DNA from: Verrucomicrobia bacterium TMED44
Lineage (GTDB): Bacteria; Verrucomicrobiota; Verrucomicrobiia; Opitutales; Seribacteraceae
DNA: 9,168 bases
Direction: 5' to 3'
Assembly: GCA_002168015.1 (NCBI GenBank)
Contig: NHCX01000039.1
Location: 2,602-11,769 of the forward strand
Made by a program: the position numbers and the translations under genes. Below, in pieces: positions 1 through 6,225 of this stretch. The notes under the pieces are model-generated. The model was not told the origin of the DNA and ran no database searches. It saw nothing but the letters and a program-made list of their open reading frames with translations. The stretch's first letter is position 1, and every line of letters starts with the position of its first letter.

Positions 1-8
1 AGAAATAT

Positions 9-863
9 CTATTCTTCCAGCTTTTTAACTGACACATCCACATCCATGCTTGAAGGAAGTCGGCCGAAATAGGTCCCGGTAATAGGAGCCACATCCCGAT
101 AGTCCCTACCGGTTCCGAGAATGATATAGGTGTCATCAACTACCCGATTGTTGGTAGGATCAAGACCATACCAACCATGTCCATTAATCAGGACTTCAAT
201 CCATGCATGGGAAGCCTCTGCACCGCGCATACTTTGATCTTTAGTATGATCATAAAAATACCCGCTGACATACCTAGCAGGTATTCCCAAACAACGGCAA
301 AAAGTCAATGCGGCGTGGGCAAAATCCTGACACACGCCCTTTTGGTCACGAATAACCGTGGATGAGGATGTATCCACAGAAGTCGTCGATATACAATACT
401 CATAATTGGAGTAAATGAATTCCATTATTTGGTAAGCCGTTTGAAAAACATCACCTGAATTGCCACCTAAGTCGATTGCCTGCTTCCATGCATCCGGATT
501 TAATTCAACATAAGCCGAGCCTTGCAGATAATTTCTGCAATTCACTCTTTTCTCGATATCGGCTAATGTGCTCATGGGAGTCCCATAGGGAAATTGGTTA
601 AAATCAACCCGGCTAACCGTGTTTACGACAGAGCGAGCTTCAATGGTTAATTTCTGATGTTCAGTAGGAATCTCAAAGTATTGTACGAGGTTTCCATTCA
701 AATCGAGATATTCACGCAAACAGGTGGAGGGAAGGACACTTATCAAGGATGACTCACATTTCTGCCAATCATAGGATAGCGGATGCAGTCGTAATTCATT
801 AAAGCTATTACTGACCGGATCAGGATATGTATAAACTGTACGATGATAAACATACAGCCTCAT
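9..863 (-). CDS. Transglutaminase-like (papain-fold) cysteine protease/transferase, third gene of the ATP-grasp/alpha-E trio
   Basis: The 284-residue product has the bacterial transglutaminase N-terminal beta domain (about 1-85, starting MRLYVYHRTVYTY) followed by a transglutaminase core. A Cys-His-Asp triad is visible: C178 in GVCQDFAHA, H219 in ASHAWIEV and D235 in GLDPTNN. The family-typical tail GRDYRDVAPITGTYFG is at 252-267. There is no signal peptide or membrane segment, so it is probably cytoplasmic. The length is normal for the family. Members are predicted peptidases or amide-bond transferases; here the partner is most likely the product of the two upstream genes. It begins 25 bases after the alpha-E stop and ends with TAG. 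The start is the ATG at 863, which fits the family's N-terminus, but no Shine-Dalgarno sequence precedes it. Fold and triad are seen directly; the substrate is unknown. Confidence 0.93.
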   Translation of the reverse strand: MRLYVYHRTVYTYPDPVSNSFNELRLHPLSYDWQKCESSLISVLPSTCLREYLDLNGNLVQYFEIPTEHQKLTIEARSVVNTVSRVDFNQFPYGTPMSTLADIEKRVNCRNYLQGSAYVELNPDAWKQAIDLGGNSGDVFQTAYQIMEFIYSNYEYCISTTSVDTSSSTVIRDQKGVCQDFAHAALTFCRCLGIPARYVSGYFYDHTKDQSMRGAEASHAWIEVLINGHGWYGLDPTNNRVVDDTYIILGTGRDYRDVAPITGTYFGRLPSSMDVDVSVKKLEE

Positions 864-888
864 GCTCGATTAATTGTGAAAGTAAATT

Positions 889-1860
889 TCACTGCTGCTG
901 GGCCTGGGCGTGAGCAGTCAAACTTTGATTCACACTTTTAATTTCAAATGGGAGCAATACATAAGTTTCAAAAATACACTGCCCCACTTTCATAAGTTTC
1001 TTTTGAAGATCATCGATCGTCTGATGCAAGCCAATGGAGAGAACCGCATTGATATCAGTGAAATTTACCATCGCTAGAGAACTACCAATTAATCTTTCTG
1101 CTTCGTTTGAAAAATTCCCCGAAGGCACGCCTGAAATAGCATGTAGATTTTCATCCAAACAACGAATGGAGAATCGAATTGATCGAGGAAAATCCTGAGA
1201 GAATAATAAAAAATTAGCCACATTTCGCATGGATAACTCACCACGATACTGCCTTTTAAAAGCGGAGCGAGCACTACAAGATCGTAACACGGCTAACAAA
1301 TCCACACGGGTAGGAATATGTGACTGAAATGTTAGAGTGTCAAGCATACGACTGGTTTGATCTGCCCGTTCCAAAAAAGTACCAAGGGCCATAAAGTGCC
1401 ATCCTTCGTCATGAGGAATAGTGGCTCCAGAAAGGCCTTGAAAGACCAATGAAAAACGTATGACTTTTTGAAAAAAGATTTGCGGATCCTGTAAAAAAGC
1501 TTTTTCCGCGTCTCCGGATTGGAAAAAGAGATATATATTATTCAATTCCAACCACATTTCCATAGACAATTGATCCCGTACCATACGCGCGTTCTCGCGG
1601 GCGTATGCCAAACAATTTTTTACAGAATAGGAGTAGCCAGAGGAAAAGAATAAAAACTGAACGAGGTCCTTTTTTCCGCTTTCCTTGAAGGTCTCAGAAG
1701 CACATATGGCCTGCAATACAGGGTCCCAAAATTCATCGAGGCGCTCCTCCACGCAATCAAGCGAAGAGCTTTGATTAACCTCAACCATGCGAGTAAGACT
1801 TTCCGCACGCTCTATGTAGCGGCTCATCCAGTAAAAATTATCTGCGACTCGGGACAACAT
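889..1860 (-). CDS. Alpha-E domain protein (DUF403 family)
   Basis: The 323-residue, predominantly helical protein is of the alpha-E family. It opens with the characteristic MLSRVADNFYWMSRYIERAE and contains ARENARMVRDQLS (87-99) and LERADQTSRMLD (163-174), both hallmark segments. Family proteins are almost always encoded beside a circularly permuted ATP-grasp enzyme and a transglutaminase-like protein, as here. The start lies 4 bases after the ATP-grasp TGA, so translation is probably coupled. The biochemical role is unknown; the conserved Glu/Arg-rich helices have been taken as a possible catalytic or binding site, which is inference. No transmembrane segments or signal peptide are seen. 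The C-terminus ends in a short Gln/Ala-rich tail (AHAQAQQQ). The family call is secure; no function is claimed. Confidence 0.93.
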   Translation of the reverse strand: MLSRVADNFYWMSRYIERAESLTRMVEVNQSSSLDCVEERLDEFWDPVLQAICASETFKESGKKDLVQFLFFSSGYSYSVKNCLAYARENARMVRDQLSMEMWLELNNIYLFFQSGDAEKAFLQDPQIFFQKVIRFSLVFQGLSGATIPHDEGWHFMALGTFLERADQTSRMLDTLTFQSHIPTRVDLLAVLRSCSARSAFKRQYRGELSMRNVANFLLFSQDFPRSIRFSIRCLDENLHAISGVPSGNFSNEAERLIGSSLAMVNFTDINAVLSIGLHQTIDDLQKKLMKVGQCIFETYVLLPFEIKSVNQSLTAHAQAQQQ

Positions 1861-1864
1861 AGTC

Positions 1865-3313
1865 TCAACTTTTTAAAACCCAGGTATCCTTACTTCCTCC
1901 ACCTTGGGAGGAATTTACCACTAAAGAGTCTTTTTTTAAGGCGACCCGGGTTAATCCGCCGGGAACGACTTCCAAATCACTTCCGTATAGTATAAAAGGT
2001 CGTAGATCAATATGGCGACCCGCCAATTCATCATTACAAAAAGTGGGATGCCTTGAAAGAGAGATTATTGGTTGTGCAATGTATTCTCGGGGGTTTTCAT
2101 TAATTCTCTTTTTAAATTCGTTACACTCGGCCTTTGTAGACTCGCTTCCAATGAGCATCCCGTAACCCCCCGATTCGTTGGCTGGTTTGACTACTAAGTT
2201 AGCCAGATTCTCTAAAACGAATTTCCGGTCCTCGTCACGCCAGCACAAATAAGTAGGAACACTCTGAAGAATGGGATCCTGTCCTAAATAAAACCTAATC
2301 ATATCAGGTACATACGCATAAGTTACTTTATCATCAGCCAAACCAGTACCCACTCCGTTTGCCAAGGCAACATTCCCTTTTAAATATGAATCCATAAGTC
2401 CGGGAACACCAAGAACCGAGTCCTTGCGAAAAAAAGACGGGTCAATGAAATCGTCGTCTAATCTACGGTAAATCACATCAACCTGGACTAAGCCCTGAGT
2501 CGTTCTCATATAAACAAAACCGTCAATCGCGATAAGATCACGCCCCTCAACAATTTCAATTCCCATCTGTCGGGCCAAAAAGGTATGTTCAAAATATGCA
2601 CTATTGTAAACCCCTGGCGTCAATAATACGCAGACTGGTTTTTGGGATTGGCGCGGCGATAAATATTCCAAAGTTTTTAAAAGTAATTCTGGGTAAGCCT
2701 CAACCGAACGAACACCCATCGATTGATAAGTCCGTGGAAAAGCCCTCTTCATAATATCTCGGTTTTCTAAGACATAAGATACGCCTGAAGGACAACGTCC
2801 ATTATCTTCAAGGACCATATAAGTACCTTTTTCATCACGAATGAGATCACTTCCGCAAACATGAATATAAATGTCTTTGGGCACATGAAAACCAATGATT
2901 TCTTTTCTAAAATAGGGACAAGTCTCCACGATTTCTCTTGGGATTACTCCTTCCTGAAGAATTCGGCCTTGATGGTAAATGTCATTAAGAAATAAATTAA
3001 GGGCCAATATTCTTTGCTTAAGTCCTCTCTCAATTACCGACCATTCATTTCCTGGAATTACCCTTGGAATTAAATCAAATGGGAAAATTCGCTCTGCTCC
3101 CTCCGAATCACCATACACAGTGAATGTGACTCCGTGCTCGAGAAAAGAACTCACTGCCTGAGATCTTTTTTCCTCATACTCGAGGGGATTCAATGCGGAA
3201 ATTCTTTCCAGGATTTTTTGATAATGTGGTCTGATTAACCGATCATCACCTCGGTCAAACATTTCATCAAAAAAAGCACCGGTTTCATATCTTGAAAAAA
3301 CATTAGTTTTCAT
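1865..3313 (-). CDS. Circularly permuted ATP-grasp type 2 protein, putative amide/peptide ligase
   Basis: The 482-residue product shows the full set of family blocks: LEDNGRCPSGVSYVLENR (168-185), IYRRLDDDFIDP (281-292), GVGTGLADDKVTYAYVPDM (320-338), LVVKPANESGGYGMLIG (373-389), YIAQPIISLS (411-420), HIDLRPF (434-440) and the C-terminal VVNSSQGGGSKDTWVL (465-480). K376 and E380 in VKPANESGG and D436 in the DLRPF block are likely nucleotide or metal contacts by analogy with ATP-grasp enzymes. The fold predicts ATP-dependent joining of a carboxylate to an amine through an acyl phosphate; neither substrate is known. It is cytoplasmic, with no signal peptide. It is the first gene of the trio and is followed 4 bases later by the alpha-E gene. 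Its ATG at 3313 has no Shine-Dalgarno sequence but does have a -10-like TATAAA 8 bases upstream. Family certain, activity inferred. Confidence 0.94.
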   Translation of the reverse strand: MKTNVFSRYETGAFFDEMFDRGDDRLIRPHYQKILERISALNPLEYEEKRSQAVSSFLEHGVTFTVYGDSEGAERIFPFDLIPRVIPGNEWSVIERGLKQRILALNLFLNDIYHQGRILQEGVIPREIVETCPYFRKEIIGFHVPKDIYIHVCGSDLIRDEKGTYMVLEDNGRCPSGVSYVLENRDIMKRAFPRTYQSMGVRSVEAYPELLLKTLEYLSPRQSQKPVCVLLTPGVYNSAYFEHTFLARQMGIEIVEGRDLIAIDGFVYMRTTQGLVQVDVIYRRLDDDFIDPSFFRKDSVLGVPGLMDSYLKGNVALANGVGTGLADDKVTYAYVPDMIRFYLGQDPILQSVPTYLCWRDEDRKFVLENLANLVVKPANESGGYGMLIGSESTKAECNEFKKRINENPREYIAQPIISLSRHPTFCNDELAGRHIDLRPFILYGSDLEVVPGGLTRVALKKDSLVVNSSQGGGSKDTWVLKS

Positions 3314-3321
3314 GGAAAAGG

Positions 3322-3327
3322 TTTATA
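3322..3327 (-). promoter_or_regulatory. Candidate -10 element 8 bases before the ATP-grasp ATG
   Basis: On the minus strand TATAAA occupies 3327-3322, leaving only 8 bases before the ATG. No good -35 hexamer is found 16-18 bases upstream. If the element is used, the transcript would start at or within a few bases of the ATG, giving a leaderless message, which fits the absent ribosome-binding site. Inference from position only; A/T-rich hexamers are common at this base composition. Confidence 0.35.
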
Positions 3328-3340
3328 GATCAATTAGTCT

Positions 3341-3353
3341 GCACATTTTGTGC
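3341..3353. repeat. Short perfect inverted repeat upstream of the ATP-grasp operon
   Basis: The 13 bases GCACA-TTT-TGTGC form a perfect 5-base inverted repeat around a 3-base spacer. Its centre lies about 34 bases before the ATP-grasp ATG, just upstream of the candidate -10 and overlapping where a -35 would fall. That position suits an operator or activator site. No T-run follows it on either strand, so it is not a terminator. It is short enough to arise by chance. Confidence 0.3.
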
Positions 3354-3402
3354 CATAAAGGCTGTAAGAGCTTAAAATTGACTGAATTTCACATGTATCT
3401 TT

Positions 3403-4287
3403 TTATTTTTTGTCTAAAATCCCTAATCTTTCGGCCGAAAAAAGAAACTGCTGGGCTAACCCAGCAGATTTGCCAAAGTGAATTCTGGCAAAGTGAATCT
3501 TGTTGTCACTTTTCCATCCCTTGAGAGCATATCTTTTTTCTAGACTCTTCTCAATCCAGGTATCCATTGGGAATGCTTCCAAAAAGTTACCCCCGAATAA
3601 TAGAACACAATCCGCTATTTTCTCTCCCACTCCCGGTAACCGAAGAAGTTCTTTTTTCGCATCGCGGTATGGAAGATCTCCGATACCCTCTAACCCGTTA
3701 TCTTGGTTTGCAATCAGCCTTGCAGTTTGGGCGACATATTTGGCACGATATCCGAGTTTTAGGGACCGCAGTTCTGCCTCCGATACTTGTGCCAATCTTT
3801 CCCATCCCGGAAACGAATATATTTCGGGTGCAATTTCTTTTCCATACTTTTTACATACTGCATCTCCTATTGATTGAATTTGCGGTATACTTTTAGCAGA
3901 GCTAAGAAGAAAATAAAACAAAGTCTGATCTAGGGGTTGTCTAAGAATTCTCAGTCCCCTCAGTTTAGAAATACATTTTCGCAACACTGGATCGGACCTC
4001 CACGGCAATTCATCGATTGCATTTTGGTACCCTTGATCCAAGAAAAAATATTTTTCAACTTGCAGACTTTTTAATTTTTGGATTCGAACCTTACGCCATT
4101 GAACGAGATTTTTCTCCCACCTGCATTCCAGGGCAACATCGCCTATTTTTCCTCTCCAATGATAATCCGATAGTGATTTCCAGTCAAAAGATTGGCCACC
4201 CTGTAAAGTTTCCCTGAGGCTTACATGTGAAAAATGGTGGCTTTTTCCAAATGTACGCCAGGGACCCCAAAGATTTTCTTTATTCAA
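3403..4287 (-). CDS. ogg: OGG1-type 8-oxoguanine DNA glycosylase/AP lyase (HhH-GPD superfamily)
   Basis: This 294-residue protein would excise 8-oxoguanine and nick the abasic site. The OGG N-terminal domain (about 18-110) carries GGQSFDW, with G31 matching human G42. The HhH-GPD domain (about 115-285) has the hairpin LPGVGEKIADC with Schiff-base lysine K223 (human K249) and C227 (C253), and catalytic D242 (D268). Q279 and F283 match the base-pocket residues Q315 and F319. Y180-R181 match Y203-R204. The usual NNN segment that fills the gap opposite the flipped base is A131-K132-S133, and R154 is Q136. There is no C-terminal iron-sulphur cluster. The start is TTG: the frame runs back to a TAG at 4348-4350 with no ATG or GTG. 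It begins one base after the preceding TAA, implying coupled translation. Alignment is from memory of human OGG1; family confident, opposite-base preference unknown. Confidence 0.9.
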   Translation of the reverse strand: MNKENLWGPWRTFGKSHHFSHVSLRETLQGGQSFDWKSLSDYHWRGKIGDVALECRWEKNLVQWRKVRIQKLKSLQVEKYFFLDQGYQNAIDELPWRSDPVLRKCISKLRGLRILRQPLDQTLFYFLLSSAKSIPQIQSIGDAVCKKYGKEIAPEIYSFPGWERLAQVSEAELRSLKLGYRAKYVAQTARLIANQDNGLEGIGDLPYRDAKKELLRLPGVGEKIADCVLLFGGNFLEAFPMDTWIEKSLEKRYALKGWKSDNKIHFARIHFGKSAGLAQQFLFSAERLGILDKK

Positions 4288-4288
4288 G

Positions 4289-4783
4289 TTATTTCTGGTG
4301 AGCCCACAAAGAGCTTTGATTAACCAACAAGTTCTCTTTCTGGGATCCTAGCATTGTAATTCTCCATGCAACTAGATTCATTTCAGTTTCATTCCAATCC
4401 TTACCCGTCAACCCAAGTAATACTTTTTTTTGGCCTTTCAATTCCTTTGGAATCACAAAGTGAAAAGTGCGGGATTGAGGATCCGTTGAATCAATCACCT
4501 CCAATTTAATTGTTTTCCCTTTCAGGAAAGAAATGCGGGCAGCACGTAAAGGAAGGTGGAAATACAAACCTTTTCTTTCGGCAGATGTTCTGAGAATTAA
4601 TGAACCGGCAGTGTATTCTTTTCCCGAGAAGAATTCTCGAATCCGCAGAAAATCGCTTTCAACATGATACTCAGCACGAACATTTAAAAGGCTATTATCC
4701 GTGCCATATTGATTGGAAGCTAGACAGGTTAGCCATTGACCAACCATCACAAGTGAAGCAAGCACTAATCTATGCCCGCTCAT
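4289..4783 (-). CDS. Secreted hypothetical protein of unknown family
   Basis: I do not recognise this 164-residue protein. The N-terminus looks like a signal peptide: H4-R5, a hydrophobic stretch LVLASLVMVGQWL (6-18), then a small-residue region TCLAS (19-23) that suits signal peptidase I cleavage. Position 20 is Cys, but the preceding residues (W-L-T) do not fit a lipobox. The mature part alternates hydrophobic and polar residues (for example GSLILRTSAERKGLYFHLPL at 60-79), which suggests a beta-sandwich outside the cytoplasm. A late stretch, TEMNLVAWRITML, is also strand-like. The start at 4783 was preferred over the internal Met at 13 because it gives a complete signal sequence. It lies 8 bases after the small basic gene and one base before the glycosylase, so it is probably cotranscribed with both. 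Function unknown. Confidence 0.72.
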   Translation of the reverse strand: MSGHRLVLASLVMVGQWLTCLASNQYGTDNSLLNVRAEYHVESDFLRIREFFSGKEYTAGSLILRTSAERKGLYFHLPLRAARISFLKGKTIKLEVIDSTDPQSRTFHFVIPKELKGQKKVLLGLTGKDWNETEMNLVAWRITMLGSQKENLLVNQSSLWAHQK

Positions 4784-4791
4784 TAAAACAC

Positions 4792-5067
4792 TTACTCTTT
4801 TGTCTGCTCGGCAGGGGCTTCCTCGGCAGGGCTTTCAGTTACTTCACCAGTAACATCGGGTCCCAAAACATCTTCTGCTTTTGCCTTTTCAGCCACGGGC
4901 TCAGGTTTTGCAGCCGGGGTCGCTTTTTTACGCGCGATTGCTTTCTTCGCGGTTGATTTTGTCTTCTTGGAAGAACTTGACTTTGCCACATTGAGTGCCG
5001 CCTTGCGTCTGGCAAGGTAGGCGGTGCGTCTACGACGCTTTACGAGTTTCTTATATTGTTTGCCCAT
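4792..5067 (-). CDS. Small bipolar Lys/Arg/Ala-rich protein, possibly nucleic-acid binding
   Basis: This 91-residue protein has three zones. Residues 1-25 are strongly basic (MGKQYKKLVKRRRRTAYLAR and on). Residues 28-55 are a Ser/Lys/Ala low-complexity stretch with KKAIARKK-like repeats. Residues 56-91 are acidic and Pro/Ala/Glu-rich (AEDVLGPDVTGEVTESPAEE). The design recalls histone H1-like or ribosome-associated tails, so DNA or RNA binding is plausible but unproven. The defined, non-repetitive N-terminal 25 residues look like the conserved functional part; I recall similar short proteins in Verrucomicrobiota but cannot confirm it. It is the first gene of a unit with the secreted protein and the glycosylase. 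The ATG at 5067 lacks a Shine-Dalgarno sequence and has TATAAT 8 bases upstream. Codon-scale reading shows no frameshift or repeat expansion. That it is a real gene is likely; function is not assigned. Confidence 0.75.
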   Translation of the reverse strand: MGKQYKKLVKRRRRTAYLARRKAALNVAKSSSSKKTKSTAKKAIARKKATPAAKPEPVAEKAKAEDVLGPDVTGEVTESPAEEAPAEQTKE

Positions 5068-5075
5068 AGGATGAA

Positions 5076-5108
5076 ATTATAAATAGATGAATTTGAGGTT
5101 GGTGACAA
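5076..5108 (-). promoter_or_regulatory. Candidate promoter of the small-protein/glycosylase unit
   Basis: Minus-strand TTGTCA (5108-5103) resembles a -35. A perfect TATAAT lies at 5081-5076, but 21 bases away; the overlapping TATTTA (5085-5080) has the ideal 17-base spacing. Either -10 sits only 8-12 bases before the ATG at 5067, predicting a very short or absent leader. The promoter falls in the 56-base gap after the second dehydrogenase gene. It is the best promoter-like match in the window, but is supported only by sequence resemblance. Confidence 0.45.
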
Positions 5109-5117
5109 GGTAATGCT

Positions 5118-5127
5118 TTGAGCTCAA
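5118..5127. repeat. Perfect 10-base palindrome over the stop of the YcjS-like gene
   Basis: TTGAGCTCAA spans the TGA stop (5126-5124) and the first bases of the following gap. It has no loop and no adjacent T-run, so it does not work as an intrinsic terminator. It could be a protein-binding site or chance. Confidence 0.2.
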
Positions 5128-6209
5128 GAAATTGCCACTGGGGTTCCACTCCTTGCCGATTCATAGGTGGCATCAATTATTTTCATTAACGCCAAGGCTT
5201 GGCTTGGAATATTCAGAGGGGCTTCTTCACCCATAATAGTACGGACAAAATTTTCTGCGGAACGAATTCTGCCCATATCTTCATTTTCTTCAGTGACAAT
5301 ACTTCGATTCACTGATCGCCCATGTTCTTGTACATAAAGCTCACAGTCATCGATCGCAGTTTCATCCAGCCCATCGGCTCCAAATAGACGACGAATCATT
5401 CCTCCAGCTTTCTTTCCTTGAAATGTTACCGATACCTCTTCGCGCTTATTCATCTCTGCCCATGAAATTTGGAAGTTGAGAACCTGACCGGTTTCAAATC
5501 TGACAAAACCATGGGCAGCACTTTCGACATCGGTGACGCCATCTGCAACATCTGGAATCCCCCATGGACCTTTGAACCCTTTATTCTCAATAAAATCGTT
5601 GAAAGTCTGAGCCAATACATGAGTGGGGCTGGGATAGTCCATGTAATAAAGAGCTAAATCAACCATATGCAGAAGATCAATTAAAGGACCTCCACCCGAC
5701 ATTTCTTTGTTAGTAAACCAGCCACCAAATCCTGGGATACCTGTTCGACGAATCCATTTCGCCTGGGCCGAATTGATCTGTCCGACTTCGCCTGCTTCTA
5801 TGTACTTTCTTAATGCATAGGATTCTGGTCGTGCCCGATTATTAAAGTTGAACATCAGGGTTTTCCCCCCTTCCTCGGAAGCATCCTTCATTTCCTTGAC
5901 TTCCGTTGCATTCAAAGCTGGTGGTTTTTCGCAAAAAACATGTTTGCCCGCCCGTAAGGCTTGAACTGCAAGAGGACGGTGAGTCCTGTTGGGTGTGATA
6001 ATACTAATGGCATCCAAATCCGACAAATCATTGAGCATCTTCGCAGAATCTGCAAAAACATGAGAAATGTCATATTCCTTAGCTGCTTTTTGAGCAGCTG
6101 CTTCGTTCATATCACAAATTGCAACCAGTTCAGCTCCACCTGCCCGAAAGCCGGCTGCATGATACTGGAGCATTCCTCCAGCTCCGATAATTCCAATTTT
6201 TTTACTCAT
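5124..6209 (-). CDS. Gfo/Idh/MocA family NAD(P)-dependent sugar dehydrogenase, YcjS-like
   Basis: This 361-residue enzyme has an N-terminal Rossmann domain (about 1-125) with GIIGAGGMLQYHAAG (6-20), D33 at the end of strand two (suits NAD over NADP), TPNRTH (72-77) and the signature CEKPPAL (93-99) with catalytic-type K95. The C-terminal beta-sheet domain carries PGFGGWFTNKEMSGGGPLID (159-178), with D178 and H181 as the expected partners of K95. From memory, CEKPPA and FTNKE..GGGPLID closely match E. coli YcjS, which oxidises the 3-hydroxyl of D-glucosides. A glycoside 3-dehydrogenase role is therefore a reasonable inference, not proof. It is the third gene of the operon, 9 bases after the other dehydrogenase, with no ribosome-binding site. 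No signal peptide is present, so it is cytoplasmic, unlike some Tat-exported relatives. Confidence 0.9.
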   Translation of the reverse strand: MSKKIGIIGAGGMLQYHAAGFRAGGAELVAICDMNEAAAQKAAKEYDISHVFADSAKMLNDLSDLDAISIITPNRTHRPLAVQALRAGKHVFCEKPPALNATEVKEMKDASEEGGKTLMFNFNNRARPESYALRKYIEAGEVGQINSAQAKWIRRTGIPGFGGWFTNKEMSGGGPLIDLLHMVDLALYYMDYPSPTHVLAQTFNDFIENKGFKGPWGIPDVADGVTDVESAAHGFVRFETGQVLNFQISWAEMNKREEVSVTFQGKKAGGMIRRLFGADGLDETAIDDCELYVQEHGRSVNRSIVTEENEDMGRIRSAENFVRTIMGEEAPLNIPSQALALMKIIDATYESARSGTPVAIS

Positions 6210-6225
6210 TAAATAAATTTATTTA
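6210..6225. repeat. Perfect 16-base A/T-only palindrome between the two dehydrogenase genes
   Basis: TAAATAAATTTATTTA is perfectly self-complementary. It contains the TAA stop of the upstream dehydrogenase and ends directly before the ATG of the downstream one, filling the whole 9-base gap. As RNA it would be a weak all-A/U hairpin. It may keep the start region unstructured or simply reflect base composition. No regulatory role is shown. Confidence 0.3.

Noticed and set aside
3312..3524. Plus-strand open frame of 70 codons covering the 89-base gap before the ATP-grasp gene
   Set aside because: It runs into the antisense of the glycosylase 3' end and shows no coding character; the gap is better read as a promoter region.
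3500..3877. Plus-strand open frame of 125 codons across the glycosylase gene
   Set aside because: Lies wholly antisense to a gene with clear OGG1 motifs; its translation shows no recognisable domain.
4600..4956. Plus-strand open frame of 118 codons spanning the secreted protein and small basic protein genes
   Set aside because: Cys/Phe-rich translation arises from the complement of Lys/Ala/Glu codons; it crosses two minus-strand genes and has no domain.
4901..4980. Low-complexity Lys/Ala-coding stretch considered as a nucleotide tandem repeat
   Set aside because: The repetition is at the amino-acid level with varied codons; no regular DNA repeat unit is visible.
5118..5127. TTGAGCTCAA palindrome considered as a terminator of the sugar operon
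   Set aside because: No loop, no T-run and part of it is coding.
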